From: Tolypeutes matacus
Taxonomy: Eukaryota > Chordata > Mammalia > Cingulata > Chlamyphoridae
Length of the DNA: 64,000 nucleotides
Direction of reading: 5' to 3'
Assembly (NCBI GenBank): GCA_026826555.1
Contig: JAKSZT010038599.1
Coordinates: 1,021,843-1,085,842 of the forward strand
This document shows positions 12,951-27,000 of the stretch, in pieces. The notes under the pieces were generated by a model. That model worked only from the letters and a program-made list of their open reading frames with translations. It made no database searches and was not told the origin of the DNA. Position 1 is the first letter of the stretch. The number at the start of each line of letters is the position of its first letter. Position numbers and translations under genes: made by a program.

Positions 12951-15900
12951 AAAATTATTATTATATTTATAACAACATTCTGAAATATTTCAACTAGTTG
13001 CAAAGGAAACCCTGTATTAAGCAAGCAATGAATTATGCCTTCAATGTCTTTGTCGCTCTGCATGTTGTCCTGGATTAATGCACTACATAAAGTTTCTAAA
13101 TACAGCATATTTCTTCTTTAAAAGTCATTAAGAGGGTTTTAATAAACATTGAAATGATCAATGTGTTAATTGGTTCCAGATAATGCTTATCAAATATTTA
13201 GGAAGAGAAAATAAAGTACTGTATAGCAAATAATCCAACTCAAAGAAGTAGTTTTATTGGAAAAGATTTGCTTAATAGCAATAGAACTTCAATGCTAAGA
13301 GCTTTTTAAAATATAAATGGAAAGAAGAGATAAGAATTAGCTTAAGTGAAAGTTAGTGCAACATTAGTTTTGCAAATTTAATTGAACAAAGTTAAAAATT
13401 TTGTAGTTTGTGTTACAGGGATAAATCCCAATTATGCTCTTTGGTTATGTGTAATGGATTGCATGGATATAACATCTCTTACCATTATTGGCTAATAATA
13501 ATGTTCTTTATTGCAAAACTGAAGGCCTAAAAAATCAGTTTCTCATTTTTGTTGTTGTTTTGTTATTGTTGTTTGATTGTCTTTTATCCGAAGGTCTGTC
13601 TAGTCCTAGGGAAGATGGAGCTTTTATTTCTTTTAACGAAGATATATATATATATTCACTTCATCATTTTATATATATTTAAATATATATAAATTACTTC
13701 CTGTCCTTTTTGGAAAAATATAGAAAAGTCATTTTAAACTGTTATTTCAAAACTTAATTTTCAAATATTAATGGGCAAAAAAAACCTCACATTTTTCTTT
13801 CCCCCTTGAAGTTCACCTTGCAAACAGAAGGAAGGACAAGTTTTGTGAAAGATGAAAGGAATGCAGTTGTTGTCTGCTCTGGAAAGATAAAGGAACAGCA
13901 AAGAAACGGTTCAATAACCAGGAAATAATAAGATAAGTGGTTCAGGATCACCTTTTACCTATCTAAAAGATTATAGCATTTCTTATCTTAAGAAAAATGT
14001 TCATGCTCTCCAAGAGAGCTGTAGTCTCTTTCAGTCTCTACCACTAATTAACAGGCTACCTGGAAAACAACTGCTATGCAAAATTATTAGAGAAGCTGCT
14101 TATTTCTATTGTACATTCATTTCCAACTTGGTTTCAGTTTTGTCTATTATAGTCAAATGGAAGGAAAGGATACTAGAGTAATGTGATCTGGGAACAGTTA
14201 TTTTTTCACTTATTTTGACAAGGTATTTAAACTGCTATCCTAACATTGATTTTACACACAATTTAAAATGGGAGGATTTTTTTTTTTTTTTTTGATACAT
14301 CTGTTATTATTTTGAGGAATTTAGGATTAGAGGGGAGCATGGAAAGCAGTATTTGCAAAGGAAACTCTATGGTTTATATGAGAAGAGTTGTCAACATTTA
14401 AAAAAAAAGAAATAATTAGTAGAAGAACATGATGGTGAATTTTATGTTTTAGGGCTTGAAAATATATAAGATTTTAAGCAAATTAATGTCTAAATAACAG
14501 TGGAGTAAGAAAAATGAAAAATCCTAAATAATTCAGATAAATATATGAGAGTATTCTATATTTATTATATAAATACTGAATTTTCTGTGACATTTCCCTG
14601 AAGTGCAAAAGATAGTTTGTCAAGCAAATGTTTTATGAGATAACACATAATATACTTAAATATACATATGATGTTTAGGACAGATAAATTTGTCAATATT
14701 CTCTTAAGAGAAAATATTATAAGTCAAGGTTTTATTGTCAACATCATTGTACATTTAAAAAATAATCCGTTTTTATGATGCAAACTAAAGTTGTTGACAT
14801 AATTTATTCTTTGAGCCATGGGCAATCTAATATTTATTTAGATATATTATTTAGTCAGATATTTATGTATTTAATGTTTATATTACATTAAAAACACTAC
14901 TAAGCATACAATCTGCTTCTCTGATCTATAATGTAACTACTGAACACTTCTACAAGATGAGTAAAAGAGTTTAAGAAATTCTACATTTGTTAGAAAGCTA
15001 TATTTTTGCACAGTTATTGTAGGTTTAATATAATGTTGAATATATTATGCAATACATAATTCTTATACTTTAAAATGAAGTGCAGCATGAATTTCATTTC
15101 TTTTCCAAATGAAGGAAATTAGCTAGAATTTTGTTACCTGGTTTAGATATTTCTTCAGAAACAACTGGTGGTTTTTTTTTTTTTTTCCTTTTTTAATAAT
15201 AAGTGCTTCTGCCTAGGAAATTGCTAAAGCATTTGCACAAAGAGGTACCTTTTGTTTCCTGATTACCAATCTTAGGATCTTACAGTGTTTTACTTTATTA
15301 AAAAAATAAAAAGGAACAGGTGAAATTAAAATTTAATAACATGTTATGTAACTTAGCACATCAAAATATTATCATCTTAATATAATATAAAATTATCAAT
15401 AAGCTATTTTAATTTTTGTACCATCTTTGAAATCTGATTTGTTTTTTATACTTAATATACATCTCAGTTTAAATGCTATTTAGATGTATTTAAAGTTCAT
15501 GAAATTTCCAGTGGAAAAAAGAATTAGATAATCCACTTCATACAAATATACTTAATTTTCAAAGAATTGAGTGTCAAAATAATTTCCTTTAATATTTGCA
15601 TGTACATTAGTAAAATAGGTTTATCTTTTAAAAAATAATCAGACGTTTCAAAACCTTACCTATCTGAGAGTTGAATAAATTCACAATTTTGTTAACTTGT
15701 ATGATTAACATCAAAGACAAAGGGATAGTGCATAAATTGAAAAGTAACTCTAAATTTATCACTATCAACAGAATATTCTAATTTTCTTCATGTTTTGCAG
15801 CCAGTTTACATGATGCTATTAGTTAAAATGAAAATCCTTGCTATTGATCCCTGTCAGAAAAATTTGTGAGATCATTATTACTCATTTGTATAATGAAGAG

Positions 15901-16973
15901 TATATATTTTACCATAAATTGTCATACTTGCCTAGCTAAGTCACAAAATGCTTTTCCTTTACTTGTGGCCTCAAATTTAGCTCATTCATATACATTTGAT
16001 ATTGGTGAGAAAATGTAAATCACGTTTCTATGTTCCAATTATCTTTCATTGTTGAAATTTAGCAAGCATTCTTTTTGCTTCAAGAAAATTGGAGGTAATA
16101 GTATGGTGAATCTTTATAAAACTCTTCAACTATTCAAACAATAAGCCTTGCCAAAGACCACAAGATCATTGAATTCATTATATTCTAATTCTTCAACAAT
16201 CTCATAGACTAGAGATGATTCATAATACTTGCACATATATACAGAACAATTTTAACCACTGTATCCATGATTTTTTTCATAGTATGCTTCCATTTACAGA
16301 GCACAAATATTTTCCATATGTAGCAAAGAGTGGAATGAAACCATAAAGGAAATAGGAGTCTCTTGTTTTAATATTCCAATAAATCTGAGTTTTTTATCTA
16401 ATGTAGCTTCAGTTCCATCTCTCATGATAGAAACTATTTTTTTTTTTCACATCTTAACTGAATTTTTTCTTTGACAGATATAAAAGTTTCAAAAATGTCT
16501 AGCCCAAGATTTCTACTTACAGGCAACAAATTGACATCTCTTCAGAAATGTGGAAGTCCATTTGATATAAAACACACCCAAGATATTAAATGTGCTTCAT
16601 CTCATGTCACACAATTGATCTAAAGCTAAGGAAAAGTAATTACAATTTATCAAATTTTTAATTAATTAATCTTTGATGTTGTTAAAAAGTTCTTGTAACC
16701 TACAAGCAATTGTTTGGTGGATTGATTGAAATTTTTACACATTTTGTAAAATATCTTTTTTAGCCTGTACATAATTTTCTAAAAAATATTTCTATACCTA
16801 AAATAGTCATTTCTTTTATTATCACTCTTTCTTTTAATGATTTTCCTTTTCCTGAAAATCATCATCATTTTATATCTGGCTAAAAGTACATGGTATATGC
16901 TCAGATCCTGTCAAAATCATTAAATATCTTTGTTGGATATTTAAATCAGAATGTAGGTTACCATTTTCATCTA

Positions 16974-16980
<7 letters not shown>
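12951..16980. other. No gene seen
   Basis: Very AT-rich sequence with poly-T runs (14279-14293, about 15172-15186) and an AT microsatellite near 13640-13690. I could name no gene, RNA or transposon here. Confidence 0.5.
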
Positions 16981-17008
<28 letters not shown>

Positions 17009-17023
17009 CAAATATATATATAT
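16981..17023. repeat. (TA)n microsatellite
   Basis: Alternating TA runs of roughly 28 and 14 bases are separated by CAAA. Such a run is self-complementary and likely length-polymorphic. Confidence 0.9.
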
Positions 17024-17029
17024 TTTAGG

Positions 17030-17345
17030 GTAGGCAAGGGATTAAAGAGTTTATTTGGAAACAAGAAAAGAAAAACAGTACACAATCAAAGACATAGATT
17101 GTGGGTATGCTGTGGGGGAGACATGTGTATGGGGCCCCAGGTTAGGCCTTTTTAAAGTCTTTCCTCCTCCTCTTTCCTAACGCTGGGGAGGGGCCCCAGC
17201 TCTTTGCTGTTCTGATTGGTTGTCCCACTTGTTAGCTTTCAGGGGGCCAAAGGGGAAGCCTTTTGTGTGAAGGTATCTAGGGCTTCCCCTTAACCCTAGA
17301 AAGAGTTCCAAATGGGATCTTGTGACCAGGGTCTTGCAGGATCTT
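17030..17345 (-). mobile_element. Possible LTR fragment, antisense
   Basis: A GC-richer block between AT repeats. At its left edge 'agagtttatttgg' is an antisense AATAAA-like signal, followed by two GGGGCCCC-containing patches (17133-17140 and 17191-17199) and 'ctgattggtt', an inverted CCAAT-like box. The composition and order suit a retroviral-type LTR read on the minus strand. No duplication or second LTR was found. Confidence 0.35.
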
Positions 17346-17359
17346 TCCAGCTTTGTTCT

Positions 17360-18495
17360 TTTATATATATATATATTAAAAGATGTTCAGATTACATAAA
17401 TGTTATACAAAAATTACAGGGATTTCCATGTTCTCCACCTCCCACACCTCCCACAACATCCCACACAAACATCCCTCATCAGTGTGGCACATCACCTGCA
17501 ATGGATAAACACATCCTGGGGCTCTGCTACCAAGCACGGACCATAGTTCACACTATAGACCACACTCTCTCCCACACAGTTCTGCAGGCCATATGCTAAT
17601 GTAAAATGGCCTATATCTGTCGTTGCAATGTCACCCAGGACAACTCCCAAGTCCCGAAAAAGCACCTGCACCACAACTGCTTTTCCCTTCCCTGCCCCAA
17701 AAGTGTACAGTGGCCCCTGGCTCACCCTCACTATTGCAATTTCTTCCATTGCCTGAATCACACTATGTCTACAACAGAATACCATTAAGTCCACTCTAGT
17801 CCATAGCTCTTCCCCCAATCCTGAGGAGCCTGGGATGGTGATGTCCACTCCACCTCCAAGTGAGAGGTGGCCCATATCCCATGGATACGGTGGATGGGAT
17901 TATCCTGCCCGCAGCTGCAGGCTCCCTCCATTCCCTGGGATGACAACTGTCCATCATCGTCTCCTCACCAGGTGACTTGGGTGAGTCCATTGAGCTGTAG
18001 AGCAGGAGTTTCAGCTCCACCGAGATTCCAGGCACAGCTGGCACATGGGCAGGCCAGAGACTCCAGTCTCTGGAAGTACACCTACAAACTGCAGCATCAC
18101 ATATAGGTTTGAATAGAAGGGACTGATGGACCATATGCAGGGAGGACTTATTTGAGTCCAACTCTGTCACTCTCAGGAGCACATATTCCAAAGTATAGCC
18201 CACTGATAAGGCGTCAATCTCTGGAGCTAACTCCCCTTATATAGGACCTGGGTGTCTCCAGAGCCCTCAGGAGCCCCTCTGTGTGGGATAATATCCAGTT
18301 TGGTGTTCTATGAGATCCTACTGAGGTGTGCCTAAGTGTTACCTCTGCGATGACCTCCCGACTCTCTTTGAAGTCTCTTAGTCACATGAACTCATTTGCC
18401 TTTACATTTTCCCCCTTTTATTCAAGGTCTTTTTCTAGCCGTATTGCCAGTTGGCACTTGGTATTAATCCCTTGTTGCCGGGGATGTTCATCATG
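17360..18495 (-). repeat. Long interspersed repeat, antisense 3' part
   Basis: It starts with 'gattacataaatgttataca' (17389-17408), shared with 10727, and runs through a unique-looking GC-richer body. Blocks such as 'ccatagctcttcccccaatc', 'gatgacctcccgactctctt' and 'tagtcacatgaactcatttg' match a long repeat I remember from sloth and armadillo DNA. Its apparent continuation is found at 19400-19815 in the opposite orientation. Open frames here (for example 17492-17875 minus) show no known protein and are likely incidental. Confidence 0.5.
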
Positions 18496-18649
18496 TGTTG
18501 TTTCAGGGAGTGGAGACCCACATGGTGTGTGGGAAGGAGATGGACCCCCAGCTTTGGGAGGACCGATTCACCCAGAAACAGACAGGTGGCTGTCTCTTAG
18601 GAGCAAGGGTGGGTCCTAATAGGGGAGGACAATCAGCATGTCAAGACCT

Positions 18650-18927
18650 CTTGTTGCATGTTTCTATGAATCTTGTCATCCAATGAGTCAAGACGGGGGG
18701 GTGTCATGTGCCCCAGGGGGATGGGGAGGAAGGAACAGAAAAGATCAAACAGGGGGTATTTAGTGGTCAGGGGAAATGTTTTTCATTACCTTACAGTGAT
18801 GGACACAGGACATGGTAAATATCATCAAAAATTATTAAACTGTACTGTCTAAATTGTAAACCATACTGTAAACCATTGACAATGTTTAGTAGCTAAGCTT
18901 CACTATCTGTATAACAGTTATAACAAT
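18650..18927 (+). repeat. Second copy of the window-start repeat
   Basis: The reverse complement matches 1-275 over most of its length. Shared features include the (T/C)TTACAGTAATGG-like block, 'ggacacaggacatggtaaat' and the terminal 'ataacagttataacaatg'. Sequence on to about 19080 ('gcgacctaaaacttctttga') may be the continuation of the same element. Confidence 0.65.
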
Positions 18928-19339
18928 GCTACCATCCACATGAAAAAGGTATTAATATGGGGTGAGGAAAGGGGAAGGAGGTTAGGTATGTAGGAGTCTC
19001 TAGTATTCTGTGTGTGACTTTGCTGCGACCTAAAACTTCTTTGAAAATTAAATGAAAATTCAGGAGACACTGAGGAGTGAGAGGAGGCAGGTGCCAGAGT
19101 ACAGATTGGACACCCAATAATGCAGTGATAAAAAGAAAAATGTTAAAAAAAGAAAAAAAAAATTTTTTTTTGTTTTTTCCCATTTTTTGAATATCCCAAT
19201 CCTTCAATTTTATTTTATTTCTAGTTTTTTTTTTTTTTTTTTAAGTTTCCATGTATTTTATCTCTTATATTTAATCTTATCTTTATTAGTTCATTTTCCT
19301 ATTAATTGTATTTGGCTCTTATATGGGCTTCATCTTCAA

Positions 19340-19815
19340 AGAAGTTTTGGATCACAGAAGGGTTACAGAGGGGGCAGGGGAGGATAATTGGTGGGGGGTG
19401 TCTGGGATTGGGGTTTCATGGGAGGAGGGTCAACTGAATATACATGGAAGATATATAAAATTGTTCAAATGATCGAGGGATGGGGCATGGTCACAGTGGG
19501 TAGACAATCACTCAAAAAATGAGGGAATACTGAATTCCCAGCCTGGAGAGTTCAGCCAAGAGAGCGTCCAACAGTCTCCAGAGTGCAGGGGCAGTGTCTG
19601 GCAAAGGAGGATGGTCCACTGATGGGTTCTTGTTATTGATGATTAGCCTTAGGAATCTTTGCTCTTGTAATTGAAACTTAGCCTATTGTTATGGGGTGCC
19701 TAAGGGTTGCCACCTGAGAGCCTCCTTGTTGCTCAAATGTGGCCTCTCTCTAAGCCAAACTCAGCATGTGAATGCATTACCTTCCCCCCAGTGTGGGACA
19801 TGACTCCCGGCTTTG
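19340..19815 (+). repeat. Long interspersed repeat, portion in opposite orientation
   Basis: Blocks such as 'gtggcctctctctaagccaa', 'ctcagcatgtgaatgcatta' and 'gtgtgggacatgactcccgg' belong, as far as I remember, to the same xenarthran repeat as 17360-18495, but read on the other strand. A poly-T run at 19225-19242 lies just upstream. Confidence 0.5.
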
Positions 19816-21882
19816 TTCTTTAGCAGCAGCCTTCCCCTCTCCAGGTTTCTGTGTAGGGTCTCAGGGCCATGTTGTTTGCTGGCTATGTTCTCTGCCGGGT
19901 CTGAGCTGCCTTCCCTCTTTCACTATACTAACCTGCCTTGACTCCCCCCTCAGAAAGTTTGCAGCCTTATTCTTAAGAGGAAGCTGAAAAGTGATGGTCA
20001 TTCTTCTGTAACTGTTTCCTGCTGGTTAAGAGCAGCTGCCACTACCTGACAGGGCATAAAACCCTCTGGCTGTTCTATTGAGGTTGAGAGAAGATGGGTC
20101 CAGCACCCTGGTTGGAAATGGATGAAATCCCTGTGTGAATAATATCTTTTCCTGGAAAGCACTGATTCTGGAAGAAATAAACTTGAAATTTAAGTTACAT
20201 GGTCCTAGTAAAAGGATAAAGAAGATGGTGGTAAGGGGGCCAGCCATGACATACTGGACTATAAGAGTGAGAAAGGCCAGATGCCTTCAGAGGCTGCATC
20301 CTCCCAAAGTTAATGGGAAAAAATATATATATATATTTCCTTTTTTACTGTTAAAAGGAAACTTCTCAAGAAATTCATTTTTTTGCTGAAAATGTCTGGA
20401 AATATTTTGCATTTTATTACCATTAATATTATTTAACAGAACAGACAGCATTCTCATTTTGTTCTGCCATAGTCAATTGCTATTGTTAATAATGATGAAA
20501 TTTGCAAAACATTTCTTCCAGTCTTGTTGTTTTTCTTTTTTGTTATGGTAGTGTTAGTACAGGCTCCATTCTATTCCAAATCAGTAGTATGCTGTTGTTT
20601 TAAAAATTTTAAATTGGTTTTCTTTTCATATGTTGTTTCTTATTTCTTTGCTTGCTATTTTATGTAACTTTTATATTAAATGTTAATGTTTATTTTCTAC
20701 ATTCTAATATCCATCTCACCCTCCACTGCTTTCTTTTGCTTCCTGTTTTTTTTTAAGTTGTAATTTAATTATCTTTTCCACTTCTTATATGTTATCTCCA
20801 CCTCCCTTCTTTTCTTTCTTTCTTAGTTCATTTAACAACAGAAAATATTGGAAGATTAGAATCACATCTCTTTAACTGGATCATAATTTTTAAAATGTCT
20901 CACCCAGAGTGGTCAAAAAGTATTATGACATGAATCCACAATACACTCTTCATATCCATCAATGGGCTTCTCCTCTGTCTGCCTTTGTCATTGAAATGTG
21001 AATTCTTCATCAGAGCACCATAGAAGGCTGTAACGTCAAAAGTGAAATATATTACCATCTAGCTGAAACAATGTAATGTGTGTGCTGGTTATAATTAGTA
21101 TTTCAAATAAGGATATTGCAGAACGCCACAAAAATATGCTCTTTTGTGCTCTTTAAAAATCTTTCATCTGATTTTTGTGGTGAAAATGCTAAAAGCAACT
21201 AACGCCTTTGCCTTCTTTTCTATAGCTGTAATGTAGATGATTCTATGTTTGTGAAAATATCTCAGGTAAAGTAGTGTTTTAAATGAAAGTTGGTATAGAC
21301 ATTTTTGCTGTATTCAATTTAAGCAATGTCAAATAATTCTTTAAGGAATATAGATAAAAATCACATCATAAGTACCAATCCTCCTCAAACTTTTTATCTT
21401 AATCTCTTATGTTAAATGGGGTAGAAGGAAAGACACTCAATAATATCTGTTAAAAATCATCAATCATTGTTACCTGTAAAAGAGAAATAGGTGAGAAGGC
21501 TAAAGGAAAGAACAAAAACCTAAAATTAAATGTATCAGCTTGATTGTAGAAATGAACTTACAACATTGATTGCATTTCCATATGATAGTATAATCAGGTT
21601 AGTTTCTCATTTATAGATATTTCATTCCTCTTTAATAGATGTATGATACCCTAGAGTCTAGTGATTGGGTTTTCTGTTCTTTTGGATTCATTATCTTATC
21701 AGGACACTTCATTTATTCCATCTCATCTGCTGCATCCCCCTGTGTAGGGTGCTGACATTTTTATTTCAAGAATACTAATCAGGGGTAGGTAAACTCCAGG
21801 CCTTTTGTAAAATCTTGCCTGCAGTCTGATTTTTTTATATGCCTTAACACTGCTAAGCAAACTTGTTAAATTTGTAAGAGTT
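19816..21882. other. No gene seen
   Basis: Leading GC-moderate sequence to about 20300, then T-rich and AT-rich DNA. A short AT run sits at 20322-20336. No gene or nameable repeat. Confidence 0.45.
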
Positions 21883-22321
21883 TGTCTTAATTTTTGAATG
21901 CTGCCTTAACAAAATACCACCAATTAGGTGATTTAAACAAACAAACAAACAAAATTTTCACAAGTCTGAAGGCTCGAACTCCAAAATCAAGGTGTTAGCA
22001 GAGCCATGCTCCCTCAGATACTTACAGAAGAAAATCCTTCCTTGCCTCTTCTAGCTTCTGGTGTTTGTTGGCACTGTCTGTTGTTCCAAATTTTTCCTTT
22101 GTCTTCACATGCCTTTTTTTCTCATGCTTAGGTGTTTTTTGTACAGATTTCCTCTTATAAGTACACTAGTCCCATTGGCTTAGAGATCACCCTACTTCAG
22201 TTTGCCTCATTTTAACTAATCACATCTTCAAAGGCTCTTTTTCCAAATAAGGTCACATTCACAGGACCTGGGCTCAGAACTTGAATATATCTTCTTAAGA
22301 GATACAATTTAACCCAGAACA
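21883..22321 (-). mobile_element. MaLR-like solo LTR, antisense
   Basis: A TG...CA-bounded element of 439 bp. The start 'ttaacaaaataccaccaa' and end blocks 'ccaaataaggtcacattcac' and 'atacaatttaacccagaaca' are the antisense pattern of MLT1-type LTRs. It is homologous to 61526-62042. An (AAAC)n run is embedded at about 21937-21952. Flanking 5-mers (GAGTT and GGATT) match at only three positions. Confidence 0.7.
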
Positions 22322-23960
22322 GGATTGTTTATAAAAAAGAAACAAGCAAATAGATGGTGGATGGCCTGCAGATGCTAAATTATTCACTACTTTGCTCTCT
22401 ACAGAAAAAAGTTTAATTCCTACTCTTTGGGAAAAAAATTCCTTCTAAATTGTCAAAATTATTCTTGGGTACACTGTCTCAAGCCTGGTCCTCTTAAGAA
22501 ATGCACTGTTCGATCATGGCTAATTAAAAAAAAAAAAATTGCTATTTTGTTTTATCTTAACCCCTCTTTCTCTTTTTATTCTCTTAAACTCACCAATATC
22601 TTTCTTTTCGTGAATCTTGACCAAAAGCAAGTTCAACCTTCCGTTACTTAATTTTTCAAAAAAGCCCATGTTCTTTATTCCATTGAAACTGAGGTCTGCC
22701 AAAGTTCCAGGGAATTCCTTATTTACAAAATCTACTAAAACAACATGTGTTTTGAGTTATAACATCACTGCTTGTATACAACTCATCAGAATATAATTGC
22801 AGAAACATTTATTAAAGAATCTATGTTTGGCCACTTTCCTTTTGACATTAAAGTATTGCTTCCATTTGTGAACTATGTCCTTAGATAACACTAATAATAT
22901 AAGAGTGACATCTTGTTCTTAAGTCCAAATCAAAAGTTGGATAATTTCTCATACTTTTAAAGCCAAATTCATTCTTGAAACATTAACTCATTGTCTGAAG
23001 ATACATGGTCGATTTTTTTCCTTGTTATTGACCTCCATTATCATCAGATCTTTAAGAGACTCAAGTTATACAAAATGAAAGACTTGACCTCATAAACCCT
23101 TCTGTTGTACATATCATGGTATTCTTAAAATGGGTGGACATTTGTTTCATGTTTAATATATCTTATTCCTAACATATATGACTATGAATTTATAACAAAT
23201 AGATTATTTTTCTTTGAATAAAATATTAATATTCTATTTATGTTTGGTTCTTTTTAAATAATAAAATAAAATGCAACATTATTATTTCTTTTACATAGCA
23301 GAACAATGATGCAGATTAACATTCTATCTCAAACACCTCTAGTCTCCTTCAATCCTGTTTCCTCTAAATTTAAGACATTAATTTTAAATTTTTAATTCAG
23401 AATTGCTGTATATTTATTTTCTTTTACTTTGGTCAGATTGAGGATTAAACAATGGAAGAAAGCAGTTCTAATTACCTCAAATGATTATGCCTACCACAAA
23501 GGCTACTGAGAAATAAGGAGCTCATTTCTTTAATCCTTTAAGTGCAAGTGTAAAACACTATTAAATTTAAAATTCAAAAGTTCAGATTCCAAAGGACTGT
23601 AGGGCTCCTAATGCTAAATCTTCCATGATATTAAGACTCTTCCTTATGGAAAAGTGAGACCTATTGGAATCTCTGAGATTAAGACAGATTTCAACCACCC
23701 AAAGTTTTCTGGAAAACTTTAGTTTTGCAGAGGTAATTCCAGGAGATCTTGTCAACCATGTCAATCCTTCTTCCTCTCTTTTCAAAGTGACATTTCCCAA
23801 ATCCCAGAGAGAAATATAAAAAGTCCATTTTAATATTTATTCCTTCAAGTGTTTAAAATGAATTCCCTGAAAATCTCTAATTCTTTATTCATGTCTTTTA
23901 AAATGCCCATTTATTAGATTTTTGCTATATGTCAGAATCTTCCTCCACACAACAACACTA
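22322..23960. other. No gene seen
   Basis: AT-rich DNA without a recognisable gene, RNA or transposon. Confidence 0.45.
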
Positions 23961-23964
23961 TATG

Positions 23965-24090
23965 TACAGGTTGGTGTTATTTTTATTTTAGAAACTAGAA
24001 AACTCAGTCTTCACAAGATTGCCTGTAATCACACAGCTAGGACTCTGCAGAAGTGGCATTTTATTCCAATTGCTTCTGACTTCAGCAGCC
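23965..24090 (+). repeat. MIR SINE, sense
   Basis: 'gaaactagaaaactcagtct', 'gcctgtaatcacacagctag' and a terminal 'cttctgacttcagcagcc' give the MIR core order. It is strongly diverged. Confidence 0.6.
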
Positions 24091-27000
24091 ATCAAGTTGT
24101 TGACTCTTGTATACAGAAATCCATGATGTGGCATGATACTTGGAAACAAGACAATAGGGGCATATTATATGTCAGTTGGGTCTTCCAAGAAGTAGACATC
24201 AAGACAAGATTAGATATAGAAGAGAATGATTGGGGGAAATGCCTATGAAGGATAAAGGGGAAAGAGCTGGTTGTGCCTTTAGGTCTGATACAGGTTTGAC
24301 ACTTCTGAAAGAAGGGAGAAGAAGGAGAATTGTGTACTAAGGGTCTCAGAATGCAGTTCCAATAAAATTTCACCCAGTTAGATAGATGAATTCTTGAGCC
24401 AAAGTGGCCCCATCTTGCAAGAATGGAACTGCATGTTAATACACCCACCATGCTCAGTCCTTGTCTGAGAGCAGCTCCCAGGAAGAAGGACAGCGGCTTG
24501 AATATGGTGAGGATCCAGATGGGTAGCAGCTGGGGATGTCAGTTATGCTCCCTTTAGCAGGAGACTTAATAGAGCATTTCCATGGCTACCCAAATTCTCA
24601 AACAATTAACATTTTTTAAAATAAAAAATCAAGAAAATGCAATATAAATGAACATGCATATAAATTCAGTTCTATTTCCCCCCCCTTAGTTTGTGTGTAT
24701 AGATGTGTGGGTGGCAAGGTAGGATGTTATGAATAGAGTTCAAGAAGAGAATGCTGATGAGGGTCTCCAGAACAGAGGCCAGAAAAACAAACTTCTTGTG
24801 ATCAGTTCTGCAAGTCCTAGTTGTGGCCAAAGGAGTAAAAACAGAATCAGAATTCAAGGATGGAGGTATAGTGAAAAGTGAAAGCTTAGGTCAGGAAGTT
24901 TGCAGTAGAGTAAACTTAAATGTTTATTTAAGTTTTTCTTAAGCTCTACAATGTTTTCTTAAACCACAAGAAGACATCTAAGTGAAAAAAAAGGTAGCAA
25001 GATGGAGCGATCGAAGAAGGTGATTTTCAGACCCAAGGCAATGGGTTCATTGGGTAAGTGTGATGACACTGGCAAGCCTGCATTGGTTTGGACTAGAGAG
25101 CATCAGGTGTTGCAAATCACCTGATCTGCAAGATCATGGAAATCTGTAAAGATATAGGGGCATGATGAAAAGAGAAAATGGAAGACTCCTTAAATTCAGA
25201 TTCACTCTAGATGTATTTGGAATTAATGGTGTAAATAACACCTTCCGTGTTTGTCACTTGAATTTGTCTTAATAATACATGTTGGAAATTTGAGGTTAAT
25301 TCCAACATATCTAATGATATCTGAATATGACCTCATGCTGTCTTCTTTTCAGAGATGAATTCCTCACTCCTCTCTGTGTTTGTGTCTTCCTGAAATTACT
25401 GGTCTTTGAGAGGTATCTCTGACCCCAAACCTAACCTTCTACCAAGTGCATTTTTTTTTTTTAACGAGGATTTACTATTATATAAGGCTGGTGAAGATGA
25501 ATAATGCTTTTCACTGTTATTCCTCCCAGGAAACTGCATGATATTAGGACTATCTTTTAATTCTCACAAAAGTTTATTTAAAATCTTAAGAAACAACTCA
25601 AATGAGCCAACGAGCCCTGATTATCCTCCAGCATGAATAATGTTAGATTGAGTTGTAATTCTAGAAACTGCTGCTTATTTGTGGTATTATCTTGCCTTAG
25701 GTAATTTTGGGGGGAAAAAAAGTTGATGTGGAAATGAAATTTTGAATCACATATAATTAAACAAAAGTAAGCACTTATATTTAATTCAATTTTAAAAGTA
25801 GAACAGTTTAGATACCAAAACACTGCTGTTAGAGATATACACATTAACTGATTTTTGTCCCAGTTTCTTAGTTTGAAAGTCACTCAGTCTGGTTATTTGT
25901 CTCTACACTGTTTTTGATGTGTACTGTTTTACAATTGCATACTCTCATTTGCATCTGTCTAAATCCAGAGTACAGTTCAACTAATTCTTCATTGTCACAG
26001 TTATTTTCCTTTGTTAAACAACTGTTTAAATGTCAGGCTTCTTAGAAAGAGTTATAAAAATTAAAATCACAATTTCTAAATCGTAGGGCAAAAATACTAT
26101 AAGGCTTCAAGATATTATTTAGCTTAATTATCTTCTAGGTCCTTCTCATGTCTAACTGCTGGCAGCAGTTTAATGGAGTAACAAGCCATTTTAAGCCTTT
26201 TTCTCTATTTCTAGCCTGCCTCTCCCCTGGGCCCATTCTATTCTTTAACAGGCCAGGGCTTTTACCAAAAACTTCACCTTCTAAATTTGAATTTGGAAAA
26301 GAAGGGGGAAAAAATGCCTTAAAAATACTTATTTCATAATGGTGCCCTTTTTATAGCAACAAGAATATGTGCCATTTCTTTCACACTGTAAATCAAATTT
26401 AAACGTGAGCAAGGAGACTAAATGACATTGAAAATTAGTGGCTCTTTTGTAGCAATAGAGAAATGTGTGCAATTTCCCTGCCATTGAATATAATGTATTT
26501 CACTGATTGATTGACCTAAATCTCCCTTCTGTATTAGTCATAATCTCTATATAAATGTTCGGCTATCTATATATTTTGGCTATAGAGACATAATCTTAAG
26601 CTTATAAATTTTAGCCTTAGTTTTGCATTTTTGTGAGTGCTTCAGTTAACCAAACTTCATGTTTTGTTTTGTAACTGTATCCTCTTTCCTCTCTTAGCTG
26701 TTCACTATTTTCACCAGTACATAACACTTAAAACACATAAATCTTTAGTAATCATTTTAGTCCATAATGCATTCCAACTTGACGTTTCCTCTTTAAAGTA
26801 ATAGCAGCTATAAAATAAAATTTTAGTATAATTAGTATGTCAGCAAGTCTTATAACATGAACATCATGTTGTTATAAAAAAGTCCCCATGAAAGTTTTAA
26901 TATGAAATTATATAGGACAGAAAGGACACAGCTGCATTAACCAGTGAGTTGAGAAAAAAATGTCACCTTGCATTCCACATAGTGGAATCACATACTCGTT